From an uncultured Planctomycetaceae bacterium (lineage in GTDB: Bacteria; Planctomycetota; Planctomycetia; Planctomycetales; Planctomycetaceae), in the NCBI GenBank assembly GCA_943787265.1, contig CALSLT010000050.1:23891-87890 (forward strand): a stretch of DNA of 64,000 bases, given 5' to 3'. A model generated the notes under the pieces. That model did not search any database, was not told where the DNA came from, and saw only the letters and a program-made list of their open reading frames with translations. Of this stretch, positions 36,869 through 45,723 are shown in pieces. Within the stretch, counting starts at the first letter, position 1. The number at the start of each line of letters is the position of its first letter. A program made the translations under genes and the position numbers.

Positions 36869-38350
36869 GTGAGCGACTCTGTCCCGGAACTGCGAATTCG
36901 CCAACTGAATGACGCCGCCGTCCGACGGGACGGCGACTTTGTCCTCTACTGGATGATTGCGAACCGTCGACTGGAGTGGAATTTCTCACTGCAGCGCGCC
37001 GTCGAACACGCAAAGAGATTGAAGAAGCCGCTCCTCGTGCTCGAAGCGCTACGTTGTGGATACCAGTGGGCCAACGACCGACTGCATCGATTCGTGTTGC
37101 AGGGCATGGCCGACAATCAGGCCATCGCTCGCGAAAGCTGCATCCGGTATCTCGCCTATGTCGAACGCGAGCACGGCGCGGGATCAGGCATGCTGGAAGC
37201 ATTCGCGGCCAGGGCATGCCTGGTCGTCACGGACGATTTTCCATGCTTCTTTCTCCCCCGGATGATCAAAGCGGTATCGCAACGCCTGTCGGTACCACTG
37301 GAAGCGATCGATTCCAATGGACTGCTGCCAATGCGGGCGACTGACAGAGTCTTCACGACGGCTCATTCGTTCCGCCGCTATCTGCAGAAGGAACTACGGC
37401 CGCACATGCTCGACTGGCCCGATCCCGAGCCACTGGCAGAACTGCGACTGCCTGAGTTGGCCCGTCTCCCACGGGGCTTTGCCAAACGCTGGCCGGCAGC
37501 AGACGACGCACTGCTCAAAGCTGATCAGGATTCCCTTTCGTCGCTTCCGATCAGCCACCACGTCGGACCGGCGGCGTTCGAAGGTGGAACAGATGCGGCT
37601 GCGGAGACCCTTGAGACATTCCTCGCGGATCGGCTCGCCCGTTACGCAGACGATCGCAATGATCCGGAGAGCGACGCCGCGAGTGGACTGTCTCCGTACC
37701 TGCACTTCGGACACATCTCCGCTCACGAAACCTTCGCCCGCATCCTTCAACGCGAGAACTGGTCCGAGTCGAATCTCGCGGAGAAGGCCAGCGGCAGCCG
37801 CGAAGGCTGGTGGGGCATGAGTCGCGAAGCGGAAAGCTTTCTCGATGAACTCATTACCTGGCGCGAGCTGGGATACAACATGTGCTCGAAGCGCGACGAC
37901 TATGATCAGTACGAGTCACTTCCCGACTGGGCACGCACGACCATGGAAGAACACGCGGGCGACGCGCGACCTCACCTCTACTCACTGGACGAACTCGACG
38001 CAGCTCAGACTCACGACGAACTCTGGAATGCGGCTCAAAACCAGCTCGTTTCAGAGGGCCGCATGCACAATTACCTGCGGATGCTGTGGGGCAAGAAGAT
38101 CTACGAGTGGTCAAAGACTCCGCGCGAGGCGCTGCGTGTGCTGATCGAATTCAACAACCGCTACGCGGTCGACGGCCGCAACCCGAACTCTTACTCGGGC
38201 ATCTTCTGGTGCCTGGGACGCTACGACCGCGCCTGGGGACCGGAACGCCCGATCTTTGGGAAGATCCGCTACATGAGCAGTGACAACACGGCGAGAAAGC
38301 TCAATGTTAAGGGATACATGAGTCGCCACTCATCCCGCAGCGGTCAGTGA
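36869..38350 (+). CDS. phr: Class II CPD photolyase
   Basis: 493 residues. GTG 36869 start with GAGGAG nine bases upstream. The C-terminal FAD half shows the class II signatures MLWGKKIYEWSKTP, FNNRYAVDGRNPNSYSG, LGRYDRAWGPERPIFG and RYMSSDNTARKL; the N-terminal half is the antenna domain (FVLYWMIANRRLEWNFSL). It uses blue/near-UV light to split cyclobutane pyrimidine dimers. It ends the folE-PTPS-flavoprotein operon, and the overlap of a pterin pathway with a photolyase invites an antenna-pigment link, although class II enzymes studied so far use deazaflavin when they use an antenna. Confidence 0.93.
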   Translation: MSDSVPELRIRQLNDAAVRRDGDFVLYWMIANRRLEWNFSLQRAVEHAKRLKKPLLVLEALRCGYQWANDRLHRFVLQGMADNQAIARESCIRYLAYVEREHGAGSGMLEAFAARACLVVTDDFPCFFLPRMIKAVSQRLSVPLEAIDSNGLLPMRATDRVFTTAHSFRRYLQKELRPHMLDWPDPEPLAELRLPELARLPRGFAKRWPAADDALLKADQDSLSSLPISHHVGPAAFEGGTDAAAETLETFLADRLARYADDRNDPESDAASGLSPYLHFGHISAHETFARILQRENWSESNLAEKASGSREGWWGMSREAESFLDELITWRELGYNMCSKRDDYDQYESLPDWARTTMEEHAGDARPHLYSLDELDAAQTHDELWNAAQNQLVSEGRMHNYLRMLWGKKIYEWSKTPREALRVLIEFNNRYAVDGRNPNSYSGIFWCLGRYDRAWGPERPIFGKIRYMSSDNTARKLNVKGYMSRHSSRSGQ

Positions 38351-38367
38351 CATCAGCTTCAAACCAG

Positions 38368-39155
38368 TCACGATTGGCAGGCCGGGCAGGCGTACATCCA
38401 GCGGTTACCGAGCTCCCATCTGTCGATCGCAGAGACGCACTCCGGGCATGTTACCTTTCTGTAGACCAGGAGTCGTTCGCCCTTTCGCATCCGCCCGCGA
38501 GTGCGACCGATGGTCTCGGGATCGGCTGTGATGATCCGGTTGTACCGAACGCCGATTGCCAGAAACTCACAGAGTCGCTGCCACAGCGCGTCGAATTCTT
38601 CGCGAGACAGTTCACGACCGGGACGCTCCGGATGAATGCCCTGGTCGAATAGCGCGTCGGCCCGGAACACGTTGCCGACTCCGGCAATGATCGACTGATT
38701 CAGCAAGAGTTTGCCGATGGGAGCCCGGCTGCGGCTGATTCTATTCCAGACGACTTCCGGGTCCGCGTCGTCTCGCAGCGGGTCTTCGCCGAGACGATCG
38801 AGAAGCTTCTGCTTGTCACTTTCGGCGATCAGTTCGCACCGAGTCGGTCCGATCAGGTCAAAGGCTTTCCTGTCACCAACGACACGCATGCGGACGGCTC
38901 CGTGAGGGGCGGGCGGAGGCGACTTGTGTTTGCGGAACTTACCGTACAGTCCCAGGTGGCGTGCACGATGTGACCCGATTTCCAGTGGTAGAACAGGTGC
39001 TTGCCCCACGCGTCGGTATCGAGAAGCCGGTCTCTGTTTAGCTTGCGAGCTTCTACTTCGAATCGTCCCTGCGGTGACGACACCTGCAGATTCTGTCCCA
39101 CGAAGTCACGCCGGTGGTCTCGAGCGAGGCGATGTATCGTGTGTCCTTCCGGCAT
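38368..39155 (-). CDS. Fpg/Nei-family DNA glycosylase, one frameshift
   Basis: From ATG 39155: MPEGHTIHRLARDHRRDF, with catalytic N-terminal Pro2 and Glu3 as in Nei (endonuclease VIII). After GKHLFYHWKSGHIVH one base is missing near 38958-38960, and the rest continues in another frame: HLGLYGKFRKHKSPP, SIIAGVGNVFRADALF (H2TH) and the zinc finger CPECVSAIDRWELGN with YACPACQS. It would excise oxidised pyrimidines and cut the backbone. Located 14 bases after the MerR-like gene on the same strand, so the two likely form an operon. Confidence 0.85.
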
Positions 39156-39169
39156 TCGTCGTCGCCCGG

Positions 39170-40087
39170 TCAGTTGGAGAGTGCGAGAGATCGAGACGGC
39201 TGATCTTCACTCGGGCTCGCTTCAGTCGATTCGATCGCTTCCGCAAAGCCCCGGAATGAGTGGCAATGCTCGACGCCTGGAAATTCGCTGAGATCGGACC
39301 GCGTCACCGCTTGGCCACCCACAATGAAGCGGCAGCCAACGGTTTCGGCCGCGCATTTGAGTATTACGAGTTCCGTCTGGAATGTGGCAGCGTTCTCAAC
39401 GTAACTGACGCTAAGCCAGAACAGTTCCGGACGCAGGGTTTCGATTGCGTCCCGCAGAGTATCGACGGGCAGATTCGAGCCGAGTGATGTGGCGTTCCAG
39501 CCAGCATCCAGCAGGACGAGTTCGGCCATGGTGACAGGGATCGTGTAAACGTCGTGCTCCAGAGTTGCCCCGATGGCATTTTGCCGTCCTGCGCGGCGAG
39601 AAGGCTGTAGTCGATTGCGCAGCTCGCGGAGCATTCCCATGCAGAGTTCGGACGCGCGGCGCTCCTCGTAAATCACGACGTCGCCGCAGGACCACCGTTC
39701 GCCAAGCTCGTGCAGAGCCGGCGCGACGACGGTATCGAAGATTGCCGGAAGGTCATGACCTGCGACAAGCAGGCTCACGACAATTTCACTGACGACGTCG
39801 TGCTGGCCGTCGATGAGTGCCCGCAGGATCTGATCCCGCGCGCGATCGAGAGTCCACTGCGTCCGTCCGACCGCTGCCGGGAGACCTAGCAGTTCGGGCT
39901 GAGCAAGCTCCTGTCCGCTGTCTCTCAGAAAAGCGATCACGTCACTGACCGCCATGCGCCGGTGTCCGCCCGCTGTCTTCTGCATTGGGATCAGGCCCCG
40001 GTCGCACCATCGTTTCAGTGTCGATTCACTGACGCCCAGCGCTCTGGCAACCTGACGTGGCGATACATACGTCTTCATGCGAGTCAT
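39170..40087 (-). CDS. MerR-family regulator with B12-binding-like domain (CarH/LitR-like)
   Basis: 305 residues. MerR helix-turn-helix SPRQVARALGVSESTLKRWC with AGGHRR, then a four-helix segment and a Rossmann-like B12-binding fold (LVLLDAGWNATSLGSNLP; GCRFIVGGQAVT). CarH/LitR proteins use adenosylcobalamin to sense light and repress photoprotection genes in the dark. Here the helical signature Wx9EH reads Wx9ER (W-SCGDVVIYE-ER), and the cobalamin-binding DxHxxG reads LEHDVYT, so cobalt ligands appear lost and B12 binding is doubtful. It faces away from the VOC gene with a 213-base shared upstream region, and precedes nei. Confidence 0.85.
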   Translation of the reverse strand: MTRMKTYVSPRQVARALGVSESTLKRWCDRGLIPMQKTAGGHRRMAVSDVIAFLRDSGQELAQPELLGLPAAVGRTQWTLDRARDQILRALIDGQHDVVSEIVVSLLVAGHDLPAIFDTVVAPALHELGERWSCGDVVIYEERRASELCMGMLRELRNRLQPSRRAGRQNAIGATLEHDVYTIPVTMAELVLLDAGWNATSLGSNLPVDTLRDAIETLRPELFWLSVSYVENAATFQTELVILKCAAETVGCRFIVGGQAVTRSDLSEFPGVEHCHSFRGFAEAIESTEASPSEDQPSRSLALSN

Positions 40088-40300
40088 CTACCGGCAAGGA
40101 AAGTTAAAGTCTTGCACCGAGTTGCATTTATAGGCACGGAATCTCTCAAAGCACGAATAAAAATGGTGGGCCGCCCACTTCGACGTTCTACAACCCGACA
40201 GATCGGCGGAGACATCTACTTCGACCGAGGCAGTAATCACAGTGTGGCGCGGCACTGTCCCTCATGATTCTGCCGCGAATCTTCATTTCGGGACTCAGCC

Positions 40301-40621
40301 GTGAGTGAACCTGTCCAGCAACTTGACTCGCTGCATCACGTGGCAATCGTCGTCCAGAACGTGGCCGATTCCGTGCAGTGGTATCGGTCACGTTTCCGCT
40401 GCGAGGTTACTTACGAGGACGGATCCTGGGCGTTGCTCCGATTCGCGAATTCGAGCCTGGCTCTTGTGACCGAAGGCGACCATCCGGCACACATCGGTTT
40501 CGTCGCCCCCGCCGCCCTGAATGCTGGTCCGCTAAAGACACATCGAGACGGAACGCGCTCGGTCTACGTTGCCGATCCGTCCGGGAATGCCGTCGAGCTG
40601 CTGGATCCGGCATTCGCGTGA
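40301..40621 (+). CDS. VOC-family (glyoxalase/dioxygenase fold) protein
   Basis: 106 residues starting at GTG 40301: LHHVAIVVQNVADSVQWYR is the first betaalphabetabetabeta unit and ADPSGNAVELLDP the C-terminal metal-ligand strand of the fold. Metal ligands His (LHHVAI) and Glu (AVELLD) are present. Small VOC proteins act on varied substrates, so no reaction is assigned. Divergent from the MerR-like regulator. Confidence 0.75.
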   Translation: MSEPVQQLDSLHHVAIVVQNVADSVQWYRSRFRCEVTYEDGSWALLRFANSSLALVTEGDHPAHIGFVAPAALNAGPLKTHRDGTRSVYVADPSGNAVELLDPAFA

Positions 40622-40974
40622 ACGATATGGATGAATTTCTGAGCCGGCGGCGATGCTGAAACATCTGCGGTCACCGGTTAGACCCAACGTCTTCCTAGGG
40701 CGTATTGCGAAGCTAGACCCCGACTAGACAGTAGTGATGGCGTCGGCATTCACTCTCTCTATCGTCTTCAATTTTGAATTGATGTGTATGGATGCAATTA
40801 TTTTTGAACACACAAAGCTGCCACGAGCACTTGGATTCAGCCAAACTGGCCTCACTATTTCTCAATATTGAACGTTTTGAATGTTTTTATCTGTTGTGGA
40901 ACGGAGCGATAGGCGGATACTCTCACTGACGACACTGACAGTCATAACGTCTTGAACGAATTTCAGGAGAGGTA
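40622..40974 (+). promoter_or_regulatory. Upstream region of the sigma factor gene with an inverted repeat
   Basis: No gene in 350 AT-richer bases. A perfect palindrome TCAATT-TTG-AATTGA (40768-40782) lies about 195 bases before the sigma start and could be an operator. AGGAG at 40965-40969 is the ribosome site. No promoter was assigned with confidence. Confidence 0.45.
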
Positions 40975-41886
40975 ATGATGAACGCTCACCAAGACACGGG
41001 AGTCTCCGCCGCAGGTATCCTTGATCGGCCGATCGACTTCATTCCCAACGGTGACTTTGACGACACGCTCGAATCTGACTTTGACGACATCGAATTCGAG
41101 CTCTACGCGGAAGAAGCACAGGCCCCGGGATCGCTCGATCCGAATCGCGTTGAAGCGTCGCTCTTGGCACCTTTGCAGGAGAGCCGCCTGCTGACATTTG
41201 AAGGTGAGCAACTTCTGTTCAAGCAGTTGAACTTCCTGAGGTTCCGGGCGAGTGCCATTCAGGCGACTCTCAATCCGAAGCGACCGGCGAAGAAGAAGGT
41301 CCGAGAGATGGAACGGCTTCTTGTTGAGGCTGAGGCGGCTCGCGAAGAGCTGGCCAAAGCCAACCTTCGTCTCGTCGCATCCATCGCGGGCAAGCTGTCG
41401 ATCTCCAGTGAGGAGTTCGATGAGTTCGTCGCCGAGGGTAACGGAATCCTGATCTACGCGATTGATAAGTTTGACTACTCACGAGGATACCGCTTCAGCA
41501 CCTATGTGACACATGCCGTGCAGAGGCATCTGTACCGTGTGATTGATCGTCGCCGCAAACGCGCCCAGCGCGAGCACGCCTGTCAGGCCGAGGTAATGGC
41601 TCAGGAACCGATGATCGAAACTGATCCGGCTGAATTGATTGAGGACGAGATCAAAGTTGCTGCCGCAGCCGTGATCGCGAAACTCGAGGACACACTCGAC
41701 GAACGCGAGCAGTTTATCGTCCGAGGTCGGTTCGGACTGGACGGCTCGGGTAAGAGCCTGACGTTTCGCGAGCTTGGAGAACAACTCGGACTCAGCAAGG
41801 AGAGAGTCCGTCAGTTGCTTCAACGAAGCCTGGAAAAACTCGGTGAAGTCGCCAAACCTTTTGAATCCATCTTTGCTTCGCACTGA
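40975..41886 (+). CDS. Sigma-70-family RNA polymerase sigma factor
   Basis: 303 residues; ATG 40975 or 40978 after AGGAG. A ~65-residue acidic N-terminus precedes region 1.2/2 (SRLLTFEGEQLLFKQLNFLR), region 2 core DEFVAEGNGILIYAIDKFDY then RGYRFSTYVTHAVQRHLYR (-10 recognition), a short region 3, and region 4 with FRELGEQLGLSKERVRQLLQ (-35 HTH). It is larger than an ECF factor and has the sigma-70 group 2/3 plan. A close relative lies at 46.95-47.9 kb. It heads a plus-strand set of two tiny membrane proteins and a thioredoxin-like membrane protein. Confidence 0.88.
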   Translation: MMNAHQDTGVSAAGILDRPIDFIPNGDFDDTLESDFDDIEFELYAEEAQAPGSLDPNRVEASLLAPLQESRLLTFEGEQLLFKQLNFLRFRASAIQATLNPKRPAKKKVREMERLLVEAEAAREELAKANLRLVASIAGKLSISSEEFDEFVAEGNGILIYAIDKFDYSRGYRFSTYVTHAVQRHLYRVIDRRRKRAQREHACQAEVMAQEPMIETDPAELIEDEIKVAAAAVIAKLEDTLDEREQFIVRGRFGLDGSGKSLTFRELGEQLGLSKERVRQLLQRSLEKLGEVAKPFESIFASH

Positions 41887-41997
41887 TCGAGTCTATGAAT
41901 CTCCGGTAAGCCATTAAGCGTCCCACTCGTTGGCCATGAGATGCCTGCCTGGCATTGGTCGCGAGGACGCATCACGGCAAAAACTCGGAGTGATCTG

Positions 41998-42171
41998 ATG
42001 ACAAAGAGAAGTATTGCGAAGGCGACTTATGTCGCCGGGGCAGGCCTTTCGTTTCTGCTCTCGGTTTATCTGTGGTTCAACGGAAGCAAGGAACAGGGGC
42101 TGTACGTAGGGCTCTGGGTACCGTCGATCCTTTCGTTCGGAACTCTAATCCTGGGAGGCCGCAGTGACTGA
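41998..42171 (+). CDS. Small membrane protein (57 residues)
   Basis: MTKRSIAKATYVAGAGLSFL then LSVYLWFNG, and a second helix GLYVGLWVPSILSFGTLILG: two membrane spans with a short loop. ATG 41998. No family name is certain. Its stop (TGA 42169-42171) overlaps the next small gene by eight bases, so both are translated together. Confidence 0.65.
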   Translation: MTKRSIAKATYVAGAGLSFLLSVYLWFNGSKEQGLYVGLWVPSILSFGTLILGGRSD

Positions 42172-42301
42172 TCTGGCACTCTTCACGATCGGCTTTGGCA
42201 TCTTCGCCACGTGCATGCTGGCGACAATCGGGATAGCTATCGGAACTTCGCAACCGGACGATAGTGAGGTGACTCAAAGTGGGCCCGATCATCCTGATTA
42301 A
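42164..42301 (+). CDS. Very small membrane protein (45 residues)
   Basis: GTG 42164 with GGGAGG five bases upstream (42153-42158). One membrane helix (LALFTIGFGIFATCMLATIG) and an acidic, charged tail (QPDDSEVTQSG). The strong ribosome site and overlap with the preceding gene support a real protein. Function unknown. Confidence 0.6.
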   Translation: MTDLALFTIGFGIFATCMLATIGIAIGTSQPDDSEVTQSGPDHPD

Positions 42302-42457
42302 CTGAACGCCGCAAGGCCTTGCATACGCCCCGAGATTCTAGCGATCGCCGGATTGCTTTCGCCCGGTCTGGTATCCGCCCTTGAGGCAGAGTTAAATGCC
42401 AGGTGACAATGTTCAGATCATTTGATCCTTTTCTGCAACGCCCCCGAGGAGACTTCA

Positions 42458-43426
42458 ATGAACAGCCAATTGAAATCACGTCCATGGATGCGGACCGTTC
42501 TTCTCGCGGCCGGCGTTTACAACCTTGTGTGGGGTGCATTCACGGTTTTGGCGCCGCAGACGTCACTGAATCTGCTGGGACTGTAATCTGGGGCCCCGAT
42601 CGCACAACTCTGGCAATGCATCGGCATGATCGTTGGCGTGTATGGCATCGGGTATCTGATCGCTTCCCGAGACGTTTACCGTCACTGGCCAATCACGCTC
42701 GTCGGATTCCTTGGCAAAGTGTTTGGCCCCATCGGATTCGTGTTTTCAATTAACGCGGGGACACTGCCAACCAGTGTCGGCTGGACGATCATCACCAACG
42801 ACCTCATCTGGTGGCTCCCCTTCGCTGCCATCCTGTGGGGCGCGATTCGCTATCATCAGAGTGTGAACACGGCATACGACACCCCAGAGGCCGACGACCC
42901 GCTCAGCGAACTTCGCACGAATCAGGGAAGCATTCTTGATGAACTTGCCAACCGGCAGCCGCAACTGATTATGTTTCTCCGCCATGCCGGATGCACGTTC
43001 TGCCGCGAAGCCCTTTCCGACCTGTCACGGCAGCGCGCCGAAATCGAAGCATCAGGCTGCGGCATCGTCCTCGTGCACATGGGAGACAATGAACGCGACG
43101 CGTCGTTCTTCGAAAAGTACAAGATGGACGACGTTCCACGGATCGCCGATCCACACTGTCGACTGTACCGCCTGTTCGGGCTTGACCTTGGTTCGTTTAC
43201 CGAACTGCTTGGTCCACGTGTCTGGCTGCGCGGTTTCATGGCGGCTGTCCTCAATCGTCACGGGGTCGGCCGTCTGAGAGGCAACGGCTTCCAGATGCCC
43301 GGCGCCTATATTTATCACTGTGGCCAGATCCACAGCGGCTTCCAGCACACTCAGGCTTCCGATCGACCGGATTACGTGGAACTAGCCGAACGCTTCGGCG
43401 AGTCGCCAGTGGCCAAAGCAGTTTGA
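42458..43426 (+). CDS. Membrane protein fused to thioredoxin-like redox domain, interrupted by a TAA codon
   Basis: ATG 42458 has GAGGAG six bases upstream. The frame reads MNSQLKSRPWMRTVLLAAGV and LVWGAFTVLAPQTSLNLLGL, meets TAA at 42584-42586, and continues in the same frame with IAQLWQCIGMIVGVYGIGY, so four membrane helices span the stop. The C-terminal ~160 residues are thioredoxin-fold (IMFLRHAGCTFCREALSDL, CxxC; YKMDDVPRIADPHCRLYRLF), like AhpC/TSA or SelL-type redox proteins. Probably moves electrons or detoxifies peroxide at the membrane. As sequenced, only the part from 42626 may be made. Confidence 0.7.
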
Positions 43427-43584
43427 TCCGGCGACCGAGACAACGATTCGTCGTTAGGCGAGTGGCCGCAGTCGGTGCACGAACGCGGTGAACCAGTCAT
43501 TTCGCCATGAAGCTCGCAGCCGCACGACTGGCAGATTGCTCCCCGCTGAACCAGCAGTGATATTCGCATCATCACATCGCCCAT
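43372..43584 (-). CDS. Small zinc-ribbon protein
   Basis: 70 residues from ATG 43584, with GAGAGGAAG a few bases upstream. Two CxxC pairs, ICQSCGCELHGEMTG and SCTDCGHSPNDE, form one zinc ribbon. The 3' end overlaps that of the redox gene on the other strand by 55 bases. Unknown function. Confidence 0.6.
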   Translation of the reverse strand: MGDVMMRISLLVQRGAICQSCGCELHGEMTGSPRSCTDCGHSPNDESLSRSPDQTALATGDSPKRSASST

Positions 43585-43706
43585 GATTACTTCCTCTCCA
43601 AATAGCGGTTCAAAGTCATCATTCTCAGCAGGATTTCGGTTGCCCTCGTAACTCGCATTAGACGCGACAATTCAAATTGCGACGGCATCCGAATTAAGGT
43701 TGTTTG

Positions 43707-45260
43707 CTACCGCCCGCATTGCCCGTTTTGCAGTTCCGATGCCTGCCTTCGGATGGCGGTCATCTCTGTGTCATCTTCACGACGCTTCTCCACGTTTTTG
43801 ATCGCGAACGAGATGCGGTGATTGTCTTTCAAACGTTCGTAGTTCCGATCGAGGAAATCCCAGTAGAGCGTCGTAAACGGACACGCATCGTCGCCGGTGC
43901 GTTTCCTGTAGTCGTATCGGCAGTTGCGACAGAAGGGGCTCATTTTGTTGATGTAGTTGCCCGTCGAGCAGTAGGGCTTCGTGCCAACAATACCACCGTC
44001 GCCGAACTGGCTCATACCGAGAGTATTCGGGAGCGATACCCAGTCAACGGCATCGACGTACATGGCCATGTGCCATTCGTGGAACTTCAGTGGATGAACT
44101 CCCAATAGCTGAGACAGGTTGCCGAGTACCATCAGACGGTGGATGTGGTGCGAATAGCCGTGGTTGATGACGTGCTGCATCGACTGTCGGACACACTCCA
44201 TATCCGTGTCACCATCCCAGAAGAATGAGGGTACGTCCCGGTCGTGTTCCAGGAAATTCAACTCGGCGTACTCCGGCATTTCACGCCAGTAAATACCGCG
44301 GATGAACTCACGCCAGCCGAGAACCTGTCGCACAAATCCCTCAACGCTGTTCAGCGACGCCGAACCGTTGTGGTGGGCGATCATGGCTGCTTCGACACAT
44401 TCGCGTGGATCCAACAGTTTCAGATTCAGAGGATCCGACAATCGCGAGTGGTAGAGAAACGCCTCGTCCGTCCACATCGCGTCTTCGTAACGACCGAAGT
44501 TCGGCAGTGTGTGCTCGATAAAGTGTTTGAGCATCGACAGAGCCTGCCGCCGCGTCACGGGCAGCAGGAAGTGTTCCAGCGAACCGGGGTGATCGGCGAA
44601 TCTCTGTTCGACCATGGCGATCACGTCGCGGGTGGTGGCGTCGGGTTTAAATGTTTTCGGTGTGGGACATTCAGACGGGCCGGCCTTTCCGAAGCTCTCG
44701 CGGTTGTCGTGATCGAGATTCCACTGACCACCGACCGGCTTGCCGTGTGTGTCCATCAGGACGTCGTGTTTCGTCCGCATCCAGCGATAGAAGAACTCCA
44801 TGACGAAGTTCTGCTTGCCACTCGCCCACGATTGGAACTCTTCAGTGGAACAGTAGAAATGTCGGTCCGGCCTGATCTCCAGCTCGATGTCGAGAGACTC
44901 GGCTGCTGACTGAAGCTCGGCACGCACTCGCCAGTCGCCCGGTTCGACAACGATCAGCTTCTCAGGACCATGTTCTTGAACATCGTGCGTGAGAATTTCG
45001 GAGAAGGAACTTCCACGGTCACGCCCGGGGTCGGGCGTCAGTTCGTGATAAGCGACTTGAATCTTCCGAGTGCAGAGCTGATCACGGAAGTGACGCATCG
45101 CGGAAAGGAAGTATGCAATCCGCAGTTTGTGGCACCAGACGTGCGTGTTTTCCTGGGAAACTTCGGCCATCCAGACAACATCTTGCGTCTTATCAAAGCC
45201 GTCGAATGCGGCCGACTGCGAGTCGAGTTGATCACCGAGTACCAGGACGAGATTTCGCAC
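43707..45260 (-). CDS. Iron-sulfur bacterial cryptochrome/photolyase (FeS-BCP; PF04244 type)
   Basis: 517 residues, GTG start at 45260 (MRNLVLVLGDQLDSQSAAFD). It has the family hallmarks: LGDQL at the N-terminus, VPSFFWDGDTDMECVRQSM, HIHRLMVLGNLSQLLGVHP, and the iron-sulfur cysteines in KPYCSTGNYINKMSPFCRNC with GDDACPFTTLYWDF. Characterised relatives repair (6-4) photoproducts, bind FAD, a [4Fe-4S] cluster and a ribityllumazine antenna. It is the last gene of the minus-strand operon led by the second sigma factor, and a complementary lesion class to the class II CPD photolyase on the other strand. Confidence 0.93.
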   Translation of the reverse strand: MRNLVLVLGDQLDSQSAAFDGFDKTQDVVWMAEVSQENTHVWCHKLRIAYFLSAMRHFRDQLCTRKIQVAYHELTPDPGRDRGSSFSEILTHDVQEHGPEKLIVVEPGDWRVRAELQSAAESLDIELEIRPDRHFYCSTEEFQSWASGKQNFVMEFFYRWMRTKHDVLMDTHGKPVGGQWNLDHDNRESFGKAGPSECPTPKTFKPDATTRDVIAMVEQRFADHPGSLEHFLLPVTRRQALSMLKHFIEHTLPNFGRYEDAMWTDEAFLYHSRLSDPLNLKLLDPRECVEAAMIAHHNGSASLNSVEGFVRQVLGWREFIRGIYWREMPEYAELNFLEHDRDVPSFFWDGDTDMECVRQSMQHVINHGYSHHIHRLMVLGNLSQLLGVHPLKFHEWHMAMYVDAVDWVSLPNTLGMSQFGDGGIVGTKPYCSTGNYINKMSPFCRNCRYDYRKRTGDDACPFTTLYWDFLDRNYERLKDNHRISFAIKNVEKRREDDTEMTAIRRQASELQNGQCGR

Positions 45261-45305
45261 CGCTTGATTCTTTCTACCAGGCTGAAATAACGTCTGCAGC
45301 GGTCA

Positions 45306-45716
45306 TCAGGAGCGAATGGCGTTCGCAGATGGGAAGACCTTCGTTCGAACGACCTGCCCCGCTTCCGCTCCCGTCAGCCAGACGGCATGAGGATTGTCTG
45401 CCACAGATCGTCGGGCGGCTTCGGTGTAGAGTTCGGCGACGAAGAACTCCACATCGAACCAGACTTTCTGAGTCTCCGATGGAACATAAATGGCTTGCGA
45501 GAGGTGGAGTCGGGAGTAGCTCGAAACAAGACAGTCTTTCTGTCGGTGCAGATTCAGAGTCCACGTGATTTCACGAACGATACAGTCGCGATAGGAATCT
45601 CCGGAAAGCCGATCAGCGTGGATGAATTCGAGCTGCGCACGTTTCATTAGTAGCCATCGAGCCGGCGAGGCTGCGCGACTCCGCACGAGTCCGAGTGATC
45701 CGACAAACGATTCCAT
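45306..45716 (-). CDS. Unknown protein, possible NUDIX-fold
   Basis: ATG 45716 (MESFVGSLGLVRSRAASP) follows an AGGAG site overlapping the upstream gene's stop (spacing 11); ATG 45647 (MKRAQLEFIHADRLSG) is a shorter alternative. The core, REITWTLNLHRQKDCLVSS and WFDVEFFVAELYTEAARRSV with NPHAVWLTGAEA, has the strand-helix pattern of NUDIX-like proteins but no NUDIX box, so it is probably not a classical hydrolase. I do not recognise a family. Operon partner of the photolyase. Confidence 0.55.
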   Translation of the reverse strand: MESFVGSLGLVRSRAASPARWLLMKRAQLEFIHADRLSGDSYRDCIVREITWTLNLHRQKDCLVSSYSRLHLSQAIYVPSETQKVWFDVEFFVAELYTEAARRSVADNPHAVWLTGAEAGQVVRTKVFPSANAIRS

Positions 45717-45723
45717 CGACGTA

